A program made the translations under genes and the position numbers. The notes beneath the pieces were generated by a model that made no database searches, was not told the origin of the DNA, and saw only the letters and a program-made list of their open reading frames with translations. This document shows, one piece after another, positions 24,127 through 30,740 of a DNA stretch of 30,740 nt. The stretch covers positions 1 to 30,740 of the forward strand of contig CAZMWM010000009.1 of the NCBI GenBank assembly GCA_964570105.1, in the 5' to 3' direction. The stretch is from SIG673 sp964570105. Its GTDB lineage: Bacteria > Bacillota > Clostridia > Oscillospirales > CAG-272. The first letter of the stretch is position 1, and every line of letters begins with the position of its first letter.

Positions 24127-25980
24127 ATGGCAGACAAATTATCCGAGCCGTTTATGAGCGAGAGCGAGAAGGTCAGGCTTTCCGTTACCGCTCTTGCGGA
24201 CAGACCGAACGAATGGTCTCCGCGTTACGGCAAAAAGGGAATGAGTGCGGATGAGTTAAAGGCGGCGTTTTCGGCGCTTCCGTGCGCTATAGCCGACCGT
24301 TTGAACACATTGGTCACGGAGCTTAACCGCGTCATATCCGAGATAAACGGCGAAAACGAAGCGTTTGGCGCTTCGCTTTCCGAGGTGTGGGACAAGTGCT
24401 TCGGCGGTATCGTGGCGAGCGGCGGCGGAGTTGGGTTTTATTCGGTGAGCGGAAAGCCGCTTGGCGAGCTTGCGCTCGCCTCGGAGATAACCGAAGCATC
24501 TATCCCTCCCACATCCGGAGCGGTGAAGAGGTACGTGGACGCCGAGGCGGCGAAAAAGCTTGACACGGTAACGAGCGAAGGGGACTGCGCCCGCGTGTAT
24601 CAGATAACGTCAAGCGGAGCGCAGGGAACTTTGACTTTGGACACCGGCGGCTCTGAATTTAAGTGGGGTAAAATTCCGCGCCGTTTTTCGAATGGAGGTA
24701 TATATCTTCCCCGAATAGAAGATATGCCTTCGATCAAGCAGTACAAATGCGCGATACGCAAGGATGATGTGGACGCATTGCTCTCTCCTATGCAAAGGAA
24801 GATAGAGGAGCTTGAATGCGCCGCCAAAGGCAATATATACGAAAACGTTACGGACAGCTCGGTGGCTTATGAAAAATACGTCGTGGGTGACGCTCTTCCG
24901 TACGGGATACTCTCGCGCGTTGGCGGTAAGAGTTATACAGAATGGGGAAAAGAGCTTAAATTCGAGGGTAGCTACGGCAGTGACGGCGGCACGCTTTTGA
25001 GCGATGGCGAGCTTAGTAAATGGTTTGCTCCGGGCGCACGCTTCAAGCTTACGGCGGAATGCGACGGTGAAGAGACAACGTCGGGCGTCGTATTGTCCCT
25101 GTCATATTTCAGTACGGAAATAGACAGCTTGGGCGTTATTTATCCTTCGCTCGGCGAGGAGGCGATCGTGCCGGATGATGCGGTGTTCGACAGCGGTTAT
25201 CCCGATACGGGGCTTAGGGTGACCGTTTACGGTGATGCTACCGTTTCCGGTATCACTCTGCACACCTACCCGAGCGAGAAGCCAACCGCGGTGACGGCTG
25301 TGGAGCTTTACGGGAAAAATATTGCGAACGTCGGGGCGATCACGGCGCATTCGAGCGGAAGCGTGAGCATCGACGGTGATACACTACTGTGGGCGAGCGG
25401 CTCGAAATACTATCTGGAGCTTCCGGTGGATATTCCGTCCGGCTCTGTCGTGACCGCAAGCTGTGTTTACAGCGGCGCGGAAAACGATAGGATAGAAAAG
25501 GTGACGTATATCGGGGAGATGGGCGAGGAGATCACCGTAAAGCTCGGTGTTGCCGTCACGCTCGACAGAAATATCACAAAGGCTCGCTTTTGCAAGTATT
25601 CGCAGGCGACGGCTCTGGTCGCGGATATGCGTATAGGGGAGCTTCAGATAGAGTACGGTGACCGTGCGAGCGCTTACATGCCGTACGTCGGGGACGAGCC
25701 TGTCGCGGTGCTCACGGTACCGGAGATGATAACCTCGCTTGCCGATTACGGATGCGGAGGGGAGACGCTGTACAACTATATCGATCTTCTTGAAAAGAAG
25801 TATTACAGATGTGTTGACGGAGAGCTTAATGCGCTTAACGAGCCTGAGGTGACCGACGTTTCGGGCGAGCTTGACGAGACGCTCGATACGCTTCCGCTCA
25901 CCGGTGTCGGTCGTGTGGTGTTCAGAAACGCGGAGAGACGGGCTGTTCCGAGCGTGCTGAGCTATAAAAGAAAGCTGTAA
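24127..25980 (+). CDS. Fibre / receptor-binding-like protein (617 aa)
   Basis: The N-terminal 70 residues (RPNEWSPRYGKKGMSADELK then FSALPCAIADRLNTLV) have the pattern of the virion-attachment segment found at the start of many Clostridia phage tail or baseplate fibres. A PPTSGAVKRYVD motif near 140, common in tail fibres, follows. The remaining about 450 residues are beta-rich, as in carbohydrate-binding fibre shafts and tips. It would mediate contact with recipient cells. No signal peptide is present. I chose the ATG at 24127 because the family-like sequence starts there. Confidence 0.65.
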   Translation: MADKLSEPFMSESEKVRLSVTALADRPNEWSPRYGKKGMSADELKAAFSALPCAIADRLNTLVTELNRVISEINGENEAFGASLSEVWDKCFGGIVASGGGVGFYSVSGKPLGELALASEITEASIPPTSGAVKRYVDAEAAKKLDTVTSEGDCARVYQITSSGAQGTLTLDTGGSEFKWGKIPRRFSNGGIYLPRIEDMPSIKQYKCAIRKDDVDALLSPMQRKIEELECAAKGNIYENVTDSSVAYEKYVVGDALPYGILSRVGGKSYTEWGKELKFEGSYGSDGGTLLSDGELSKWFAPGARFKLTAECDGEETTSGVVLSLSYFSTEIDSLGVIYPSLGEEAIVPDDAVFDSGYPDTGLRVTVYGDATVSGITLHTYPSEKPTAVTAVELYGKNIANVGAITAHSSGSVSIDGDTLLWASGSKYYLELPVDIPSGSVVTASCVYSGAENDRIEKVTYIGEMGEEITVKLGVAVTLDRNITKARFCKYSQATALVADMRIGELQIEYGDRASAYMPYVGDEPVAVLTVPEMITSLADYGCGGETLYNYIDLLEKKYYRCVDGELNALNEPEVTDVSGELDETLDTLPLTGVGRVVFRNAERRAVPSVLSYKRKL

Positions 25981-26000
25981 AAAGAAGGTGAGGTGGGAAA

Positions 26001-26216
26001 ATGACCGATATTGAATTGCGCCTGTCGGCTCTGAACGGTACGCTTGAGGCGGACTATGCGGCAGAGGTGGAGCGAGCCGTGAGAAAACGTTATACGGTGT
26101 CAGCCGAGCTTGCGATACTTCGGCAAAGAGACGTAAAGCCGGGGGAGTTCGAGGAATATAACGCGTACGTCGAGAGCTGTAAAAGTGACGTGAGAAAGGA
26201 GATGGGGGCTATATGA
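26001..26216 (+). CDS. Small helical module protein (71 aa)
   Basis: This 71-aa, charged, largely helical protein (EVERAVRKRYTVSAELAILR) has no membrane segment. AAGGTGAGGTGGG upstream is a good ribosome binding site. Its stop overlaps the next start (ATGA at 26213), so the two are probably translationally coupled. Small proteins of this sort follow the fibre gene in many Firmicutes phages. I do not recognise the family. Confidence 0.65.
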   Translation: MTDIELRLSALNGTLEADYAAEVERAVRKRYTVSAELAILRQRDVKPGEFEEYNAYVESCKSDVRKEMGAI

Positions 26217-26632
26217 CGGCAGAGCTTGAAATATATCCGCAGATAAAGGGCTTTTGGCGCTCGGATGCGGTCATTCCGTACTTGTGCTCGGTGATAAAGG
26301 TCACGGTGAAGCTTTGCGGAAAGCCCTGTAACGGGACGCTTACGGTGAACGGAAGGGATTTTGAAACGTCAGAGAGCGTGGCAAGCGTGAGCACGGATGC
26401 GCTTTCGGAGCACGGACGGGACTGCGTGAGCTTTACGGACGGCTCCGGGGTGAGCTACGCCTGTGCGGAGGTTATCGGTACAGGGACGGGATGGCGTTTG
26501 CCCTCGCTTTCGGAAAGCGTGACCGAGGCGGAGCTGCTCGAGCTTCTTGCTCAGAATGCATCGATGCGAGAGCGTCTTTGTGAGCTGGCGTCAAACGTTG
26601 CCGCGCCGATATCGCAGGTGCTCGGGATATAG
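26213..26632 (+). CDS. Hypothetical module protein (139 aa)
   Basis: The N-terminal about 95 residues look beta-rich, with Cys residues (VIKVTVKLCGKPCNGTLTVN); the C-terminus is helical (ESVTEAELLELLAQNASMRE). It overlaps the 71-aa gene by 4 nt. It may be a minor tail or fibre-associated protein. No motif allows a firmer call. Confidence 0.65.
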   Translation: MTAELEIYPQIKGFWRSDAVIPYLCSVIKVTVKLCGKPCNGTLTVNGRDFETSESVASVSTDALSEHGRDCVSFTDGSGVSYACAEVIGTGTGWRLPSLSESVTEAELLELLAQNASMRERLCELASNVAAPISQVLGI

Positions 26633-26686
26633 GCTCTCGGTAATCAAAAAAATGATAACGTATCAAAAAAGAAAGGAATTATTGCG

Positions 26687-27427
26687 ATGGTGAAAAGGAT
26701 ATTCGTTGCGATCATATTGGCGGCTTTAGCCGCGTTTGCCGGGGTACAAGGCTTTGCCGAGGGCGAGCCTTCCGGATATGCCGATGATATGGAAGGCTCA
26801 CCCTCCGAAGCTGTAGAAGCGGAGGGGGCGGATGGCGAAAGGAGCTTTAATGAGTTTATGGAAGCTCTCTACGAGAGTTGGCTCGAGAATGACGGGGTGA
26901 AAGGCGACAACGCTTTTGAGCGAGCGGTGGAGCTTGCGTGGAGGAATAAGGGCGATATCGGCGGTATATCCGCGGCGATCGCCGCTATGATACTCGTGCT
27001 CGTCATAATATTCAGGTACGTTCCGCTTGCAAGAAGGTACGTGAATTTTACCGGTGCGGCGGCGTTACAGACGAAACGGGAGGTGATAGAAGCGTTGAAG
27101 TCAGAGCTTGGAAGGTATTCCTCGGCTCTTGAGGCGGCGGAGCAGGTCTCGGAGCTTTATCCGGAATTTGCCGCGCTTGTCGAGAAGGCAATAAGTCGGA
27201 GCGAGGAGCTTAAGGCTCTGGTGACGGATATAGGCGGAAGGCTGGAAAGCACGGAAAAGCGTCATGCTTCCGCGCTCAGGTTGCAGGGTGAGACCTTTAA
27301 GGATATGATCTCGCTTTCGGCGCTTCCTGCCTCGAAAAAGTTTGAGATCCTCGAGAATTACCGCGTCATCGAGCTTGAAGGCGAAGCTGATGCGCACGCG
27401 GACGGTGGGGAAGGTGATGCGGAATGA
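26687..27427 (+). CDS. Membrane protein with signal/TM segment and coiled coil (246 aa)
   Basis: The protein has an N-terminal hydrophobic signal or anchor (about 4-22), an acidic extracellular-type linker (about 25-90), a transmembrane segment (about 93-110, AAIAAMILVLVIIF) and a long helical coiled coil (about 125-215). It could be a membrane-attached structural or release factor. It is the first of three membrane genes that end the module and overlaps the next by 4 nt (ATGA). The leader repeats the AGAAAGGAA site used by the capsid gene. It has no holin or lysin family features that I recognise. Confidence 0.65.
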   Translation: MVKRIFVAIILAALAAFAGVQGFAEGEPSGYADDMEGSPSEAVEAEGADGERSFNEFMEALYESWLENDGVKGDNAFERAVELAWRNKGDIGGISAAIAAMILVLVIIFRYVPLARRYVNFTGAAALQTKREVIEALKSELGRYSSALEAAEQVSELYPEFAALVEKAISRSEELKALVTDIGGRLESTEKRHASALRLQGETFKDMISLSALPASKKFEILENYRVIELEGEADAHADGGEGDAE

Positions 27428-27849
27428 GCACGGGAGTCAAATATCTTCTGCTCAGATCCTGCGGTCACGCACTGACTCTCCTTCCGGTGGTGTACGAGAC
27501 GGTGAACGTCCTTCCGTACGGAAAGACGGACGGCGTGCTCGCGTCGCTGAGACTTACGCTGTCTGCCGCAGTGATCATATCGGTGGTGGTTTTGTGTCTG
27601 GTGAGAAACCTGATAAAGGAGAGGCTTCACACCCCGTCTCCGTGGTCGGTCGCCTGCGCGAGCTTTTTGATGACCGCCGCCTCGAGGGTGATAGCGGATA
27701 AGCTGTTCTATATAACGCTTGCGTGGGCGCTCGGAAGCCTTGCGGCTCTCGTTCCGTATGCCTTGGCACGCAGGGTGATACGCGACAGGTGCATTCCTCG
27801 AAGGGGTGGTGAGACGGCGGACGAGGGAAAGGGGCGTGAAGGAGAATGA
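27424..27849 (+). CDS. Four-TM membrane protein, holin-like in size (141 aa)
   Basis: Four hydrophobic segments can be placed at about 8-26, 43-61, 72-90 and 95-115, with a basic, then acidic, cytoplasmic tail. Size and topology are within the range of holins, but a tail so charged and four segments are not diagnostic. It overlaps both neighbours (ATGA at 27424 and 27846), so the three membrane genes are probably made together in fixed proportions. It could form a pore for particle release, or be an ejection or membrane-docking factor. Confidence 0.6.
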   Translation: MSTGVKYLLLRSCGHALTLLPVVYETVNVLPYGKTDGVLASLRLTLSAAVIISVVVLCLVRNLIKERLHTPSPWSVACASFLMTAASRVIADKLFYITLAWALGSLAALVPYALARRVIRDRCIPRRGGETADEGKGREGE

Positions 27850-28739
27850 AGGATAACGGGGAAGGTTACGGATTTTCGCTCGGGGAGCTTGATCGGCTGG
27901 GAGCGGGGATGATAAAAAAGACGTTCGGTGCGTTTCGGCAGATACTTATAATCATACTGTACGCGGTGGCGTTCTTCTTCATCATCAACGATCTTTCGTT
28001 TCACGTAGACGGAGCTTGGGAGTTTGCCGAGAGCAAGCTCCCATGGCTGGTGCTGTACGTTCTTGCGCATTATTTTTGCCGCGATCTCGGAATACAGAAG
28101 GGGCGAGAGGACGAGGAGTTTCTTTCCGTGAACGCAGTGTATAACGGAATGTGCGCAAGGCTCAGGTATAAAAGAAGGGAATTTGACGGGTATTGCCGCG
28201 AGCTTGAGAAGCAGTATTCGATCGCTCGCAGGAAACGCGCACTCGAACAACTCGGGATATACGATGCGACCGTGGACGGAGAGTGCGTCAAGGAGATGCT
28301 CAAAAAAGGCGGCGCAGCTGCGCGTAAGCTCAAAAGAACGCTGAGACGGCTCGAGCGGCTGGAGAAGAAAAGACCGATACGGATAACCTACGACACCGTT
28401 TGCTCGCGCGCGGCAGATCCCCGAAAAAAGGAGACGCCGTACGACGCGCCGACCAAGCCGACCTTCGAGAGCTATATGCGTCACAGATCGTGGTGGTCGG
28501 TGCTGAAGATAGCCGTTTTCAGCCTGTTCACCTTCACTCTCACGGCGTCGTTAGGCTCAGATCCGCTCGAAAGTCTCCTGCGCGGCATCCCTTACCTTGC
28601 CACTATGATCTCCGTTTCCATAACGGCGGCACTTTCGGCATACCGCGCAGTTTTGACGTATGATGTCGACCGTCTTTCCGACAGGATATCCATTATGTCA
28701 GGATTTCTGGAAAACGGCGGCGGAGATGATGCGGTATGA
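27846..28739 (+). CDS. Multi-TM membrane protein with large charged loop (297 aa)
   Basis: Hydrophobic segments lie at about 32-50 (ILIIILYAVAFFFIIND), 62-78, 217-235 and 246-265. The long loop between the pairs (about 80-215) is helical and very basic (KRTLRRLERLEKKRPIR). No enzymatic motif is seen. It is the last gene before the bidirectional terminator. A positively charged cytoplasmic loop could bind nucleic acid or the particle. I do not recognise the family. Confidence 0.6.
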   Translation: MKDNGEGYGFSLGELDRLGAGMIKKTFGAFRQILIIILYAVAFFFIINDLSFHVDGAWEFAESKLPWLVLYVLAHYFCRDLGIQKGREDEEFLSVNAVYNGMCARLRYKRREFDGYCRELEKQYSIARRKRALEQLGIYDATVDGECVKEMLKKGGAAARKLKRTLRRLERLEKKRPIRITYDTVCSRAADPRKKETPYDAPTKPTFESYMRHRSWWSVLKIAVFSLFTFTLTASLGSDPLESLLRGIPYLATMISVSITAALSAYRAVLTYDVDRLSDRISIMSGFLENGGGDDAV

Positions 28740-28786
28740 GCCGATGGGCGGTGCTCTGACGGCAAGCCGCAATGAAAATGAAAAAG

Positions 28787-28823
28787 AAGGAGTCGAAGCT
28801 TTGCGTCAGCTTCGGCTCCTTTT
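28787..28823. terminator. Bidirectional terminator ending the module
   Basis: A 14-bp stem with one G-T pair (28787-28800 with 28808-28821), a 7-nt loop, T-run on the plus strand and a T-rich run on the minus strand. It serves the convergent module and metallophosphatase genes. Confidence 0.9.
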
Positions 28824-28852
28824 GCGCGTTGCGTGATCCTTGAATATGCGCG

Positions 28853-29608
28853 TCAGTCATCAATGACTATACAGTTTATCCTTCCGGAACGTGCGGTGGA
28901 GGCGTCGATGGCGATGATCCCGTCGCTGTAGTACGGGGTGTTGTCGTTTTCGTTTCCGTCCTCGTATTTCTCGTGACCGAACGAGCAACGGTAATGTCCG
29001 CATACAACGGTCTTTCCTTTTTCCAGAACGCCGAAATGCGCCACCTTCATTCCGTTTACCCAGCGCGCGTAGTGCCAATGCTCCTCGTCCGCGTTCCGCC
29101 AGCCGTCCATATACGAATATTCGAACTCAGGCTTTGAAAAGTCGATATTGCACGGTATCCAGCCGTGGACCAAGATGTAGTGCGGAGTTTCAAGATAGTC
29201 TATGGCGGACGGAATTATTTTCTGTATGTACGGGGTGTGGAGAAACGCTTTTCCGACCTCATCGGGGTACGCGGCAAGCTCGGAGGGAGTGGTGCCGGTC
29301 AGCTGATAGACGGTGTCGACTGTCATATTCGCGTTGTGCGAGTGTTGCTCGTAGCTCTGCTTGTGCCAATCGTTAAGAAGCTTTAACGTCATTTCCTCGT
29401 GGTTGCCTTTTATCAGTATGACCGCGTCGTTTGCGAGCAACTCGAGGATGAAGCTCTGCATTTTGAGCGCTTCCTGACCTCTGTCGAAAAGATCTCCGCA
29501 GATGATCAGCTTGTGCGGCTCGACGTCGCTGAAATAACCCTTTTCGGTGAGCGCGAGTACAAGCTCGCTGTAGTATCCGTGTACGTCTGAAACTACGTAA
29601 TATTTCAT
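28853..29608 (-). CDS. PPP-family metallophosphatase (251 aa)
   Basis: This cytoplasmic calcineurin-like phosphoesterase of the PPP group has the metal-binding motifs in order: SDVHGYY (DxH), GDLFDRG (GDxxDRG), IKGNHEE (GNHE), LVHGW and VCGHYRC. Relatives include bacterial Ser/Thr protein phosphatases (PrpA/PrpE) and ApaH-type Ap4A hydrolases; the substrate cannot be told from the motifs. An in-frame ATG at 29620 lies only one base after AAAGG, too close for initiation, so I prefer 29608, where the fold begins, although its spacing is then long. It is convergent with the module and unrelated to it in content. Confidence 0.88.
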   Translation of the reverse strand: MKYYVVSDVHGYYSELVLALTEKGYFSDVEPHKLIICGDLFDRGQEALKMQSFILELLANDAVILIKGNHEEMTLKLLNDWHKQSYEQHSHNANMTVDTVYQLTGTTPSELAAYPDEVGKAFLHTPYIQKIIPSAIDYLETPHYILVHGWIPCNIDFSKPEFEYSYMDGWRNADEEHWHYARWVNGMKVAHFGVLEKGKTVVCGHYRCSFGHEKYEDGNENDNTPYYSDGIIAIDASTARSGRINCIVIDD

Positions 29609-29637
29609 AGTTATGACCATGCCTTTCTGAATATCAC

Positions 29638-29685
29638 GCTTTTACCTCACGGTAAAAGCATCAAAACGGTGTGTATCCGACACCG
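29638..29685. other. Two small hairpins upstream of the metallophosphatase
   Basis: GCTTTTACC/GGTAAAAGC (29638-29659) and CGGTGT/ACACCG (29667-29685) are perfect inverted repeats. Neither has a T-run, so they are not terminators. They may be operators or leader structures of the metallophosphatase gene. Confidence 0.45.
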
Positions 29686-29719
29686 ACGCGACATTTCCGC
29701 GGCGGCGCTTGAGTGAAAT

Positions 29720-29749
29720 AAAGCTCCTGCACATCAGCGCAGGAGCTTT
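29720..29749 (-). terminator. Terminator of tRNA-Gly
   Basis: AAAGCTCCTGC and GCAGGAGCTTT (11-bp perfect stem, 29720-29730 and 29739-29749) immediately follow the tRNA on the minus strand and lead into TTTATTTC. Confidence 0.85.
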
Positions 29750-29822
29750 GGAGCAGGCAACGGGAATCGAACCCGCACAGTCAGCTTGGGAAGCTGAAAT
29801 TCTACCACTAAACTATGCCTGC
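29749..29822 (-). tRNA. tRNA-Gly (anticodon CCC)
   Basis: The minus strand forms a 74-nt cloverleaf with encoded CCA. The acceptor stem is GCAGGCA/TGCCTGC, the anticodon stem TCAGC/GCTGA encloses TTCCCAA (anticodon CCC, reading GGG) and the T loop is GTTCGAT. Confidence 0.96.
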
Positions 29823-29845
29823 CGATATTTCGGTCACCAACTATC

Positions 29846-29874
29846 AGTATACTATAAAATCGTCCGTCTGTCAA
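29846..29874 (-). promoter_or_regulatory. Promoter of tRNA-Gly
   Basis: On the minus strand TTGACA (29874-29869) and TATACT (29851-29846) have a 17-nt spacer, matching the tRNA-Gln promoter. Confidence 0.85.
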
Positions 29875-30003
29875 GATTTTTTCGTGAATTTCCGAAAAAA
29901 TTCTTAAAAAGGCGCGGTGCTTTAACTTCACGTGTTGTTTTTATAGAGTTTCTGTTTCTAAAAATAATTTTTATTATTAAATAAAGACTATTTTTGTTTT
30001 CTA

Positions 30004-30032
30004 TTGACAAATAGTTCATAATGGTATATAAT
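30004..30032 (+). promoter_or_regulatory. Promoter of the second BspA-like gene
   Basis: Consensus TTGACA (30004-30009) and TATAAT (30027-30032) with a 17-nt spacer. The first 11 bases (TATTGACAAAT) match the promoter of the first BspA-like gene. Confidence 0.85.
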
Positions 30033-30139
30033 GTACTCATAGTTTGCCGACTCGAGGTTTATTTGCATAATATTGGTAATAAATCCGAGCAGCAAATGAA
30101 AATGGAATATAAAATATTTAAAAAAGGAAGGGAAAATTT

Positions 30140-30740
30140 ATGACAGCGAAATCTATTTTTGACCGTCGAAAGGCGTTCGGCGCGGTAATTTGCGGGGTTT
30201 TGTGTCTGCTTATGCTCGTCGGACTCGCTTTTATGACTGAGACCGACGCACACGCCGCGACTGTCACCGCAAGCGGCACGTGCGGTACGAATTTGACTTG
30301 GAAACTGGATAATGAGGGTACTCTGACTATTTCGGGAAACGGAGCGATGAAGAATTATTCTTATTACTCTTCATATTACTCTTCATATGCTCCGTGGTAT
30401 TCACAACGCTCAAGCATCAAAACCGTAGTGATAGGTGATGGTGTAACGAGCATAGGAAATTATGCGTTCTACCATTGCAGTAGTCTTACGAGTATAACTA
30501 TACCTAATAGTGTAACGAGCATAGGAAGTTCTGCGTTCTACTATTGCTATAGACTTACGAGTGTGACTATACCTAATAGTGTAACGAACATAGGAAATTC
30601 TGCGTTCTACTATTGCAGTAGTCTTACGAGCGTAACTATAGGTAATGGCGTAACGAGTATAGGAGATGATGCGTTCTCCAGTTGTAGTAGTCTTACGAGT
30701 ATAACTATACCTAATAGCGTAACGAGTATAGGAAATTATG
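30140..30740 (+). CDS. Second BspA-like leucine-rich-repeat protein (5' part)
   Basis: A signal peptide (about 1-39: hydrophobic core, then TDAHAA) closely resembles that of the first BspA-like protein (shared GAVIC, LCL and AxA-end pattern). It leads directly into the repeat region through a GTCGTNLTWKLDNEGTLTIS module, without the unique N-terminal domain of the first protein. At least four 23-residue LRR_5 units (SVTSIGxxAFYxC) follow, and the frame is open at the window end. AAAAAAGGAAGGG is the ribosome binding site. The protein would be secreted, with an adhesin-like role; its C-terminal anchoring is not visible here. Confidence 0.9.
   Translation, partial: MTAKSIFDRRKAFGAVICGVLCLLMLVGLAFMTETDAHAATVTASGTCGTNLTWKLDNEGTLTISGNGAMKNYSYYSSYYSSYAPWYSQRSSIKTVVIGDGVTSIGNYAFYHCSSLTSITIPNSVTSIGSSAFYYCYRLTSVTIPNSVTNIGNSAFYYCSSLTSVTIGNGVTSIGDDAFSSCSSLTSITIPNSVTSIGNY
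30430..30740 (+). repeat. 69-bp tandem repeats encoding LRR units
   Basis: GTAACG landmarks recur at 30443, 30512, 30581, 30650 and 30719, exactly 69 bp apart, with high base identity between units. The array runs off the window. It is the DNA form of the LRR_5 repeats and a likely site of slippage or recombination. Confidence 0.92.

Larger units (their letters stand above)
14418..28739 (+). mobile_element. Compact podovirus-like virion module without mobility or lysis genes
   Basis: Fourteen co-oriented, closely spaced genes carry packaging, head, short-tail, fibre-like and membrane functions over 14.3 kb, ending at a strong bidirectional terminator (28787-28823). Several junctions are ATGA overlaps. 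The order (TerS, TerL, portal, scaffold, capsid, adaptor, nozzle, fibre) follows short-tailed phages. No integrase, repressor, replication protein, tape measure, tail tube, prohead protease or endolysin is seen. Both flanks are ordinary minus-strand genes. No frame is visibly broken, which argues against simple decay. A gene-transfer-agent-like or otherwise domesticated particle is the preferred interpretation; a deleted prophage is the alternative. Confidence 0.7.
29823..30139. other. AT-rich divergent intergenic region
   Basis: This 317-nt stretch holds the leftward tRNA-Gly promoter and the rightward BspA promoter with a leader of about 105 nt. Between them lies AT-rich DNA with no frame or RNA gene that I can support. 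Confidence 0.6.

Noticed and set aside
27424..27849. Firm holin assignment
   Set aside because: Size and hydrophobic segments fit, but four segments, a charged tail and absence of any endolysin make a specific call unsupported.
30430..30740. CRISPR-like regular repeats
   Set aside because: The 69-bp period is continuous and in frame (23 residues), with no unique spacers; it encodes leucine-rich repeats. The same holds for 7202-7570.

Overview
The window looks like a chromosomal segment of an uncultured, probably gut-dwelling member of the Clostridia (Bacillota). The grounds are strong GGAGG-type ribosome binding sites, TTGACA/TATAAT promoters with 17-nt spacers, stem-plus-T-run terminators, a Clostridia-type large serine recombinase, giant BspA-like leucine-rich-repeat surface proteins, and a moderate G+C with AT-rich intergenic DNA. 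The taxonomic placement is inference; no rRNA or marker gene is present.

Region 1 (1-~4200) is the right end of an integrative element or prophage whose body lies to the left. A Cro-like repressor and small downstream genes run leftward (551 to 1). A CI/LexA-like self-cleaving repressor (712-1356), two further XRE regulators (1479-1811, 1978-2346), a possible 40-aa peptide and a large serine recombinase (2434-4170) run rightward. A perfect 69-bp piece of the repressor gene is repeated in the leader of the third regulator.

Region 2 (4221-12525) holds a 2223-aa secreted BspA-like protein (signal peptide, many 23-residue LRR_5 repeats, two Big_2 domains, two carboxypeptidase-regulatory-like domains, a DUF2135-like C-terminus) and a cytoplasmic clan GH-A glycoside hydrolase. 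Each has its own promoter and terminator.

Region 3 (12745-14126, minus strand) holds tRNA-Gln(CTG) and an ApbE-type FAD:protein FMN transferase.

Region 4 (14418-28739, plus strand) is a compact 14.3-kb cluster of 14 tightly packed genes for a short-tailed phage-like particle. The order is small and large terminase, portal, a small basic peptide, probable scaffold, major capsid protein, head-tail adaptor, a 1042-aa nozzle-like protein, a fibre/receptor-binding-like protein, two small proteins and three membrane proteins. I see no integrase, repressor, replication gene, endolysin, tail tube or tape measure. Ordinary chromosomal genes lie on both sides and the base composition resembles the neighbourhood. 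A domesticated virion module or gene-transfer-agent-like system is the most interesting hypothesis in the window; a decayed podovirus-type prophage is the main alternative.

Region 5 (28853-30740) holds a PPP-family metallophosphatase and tRNA-Gly(CCC) on the minus strand, then the start of a second BspA-like gene on the plus strand with a near-copy of the promoter of the first. The two BspA genes are direct repeats about 20-25 kb apart that flank the phage-like module. Part of the first gene has the codon style of the second, which suggests recombination between them.
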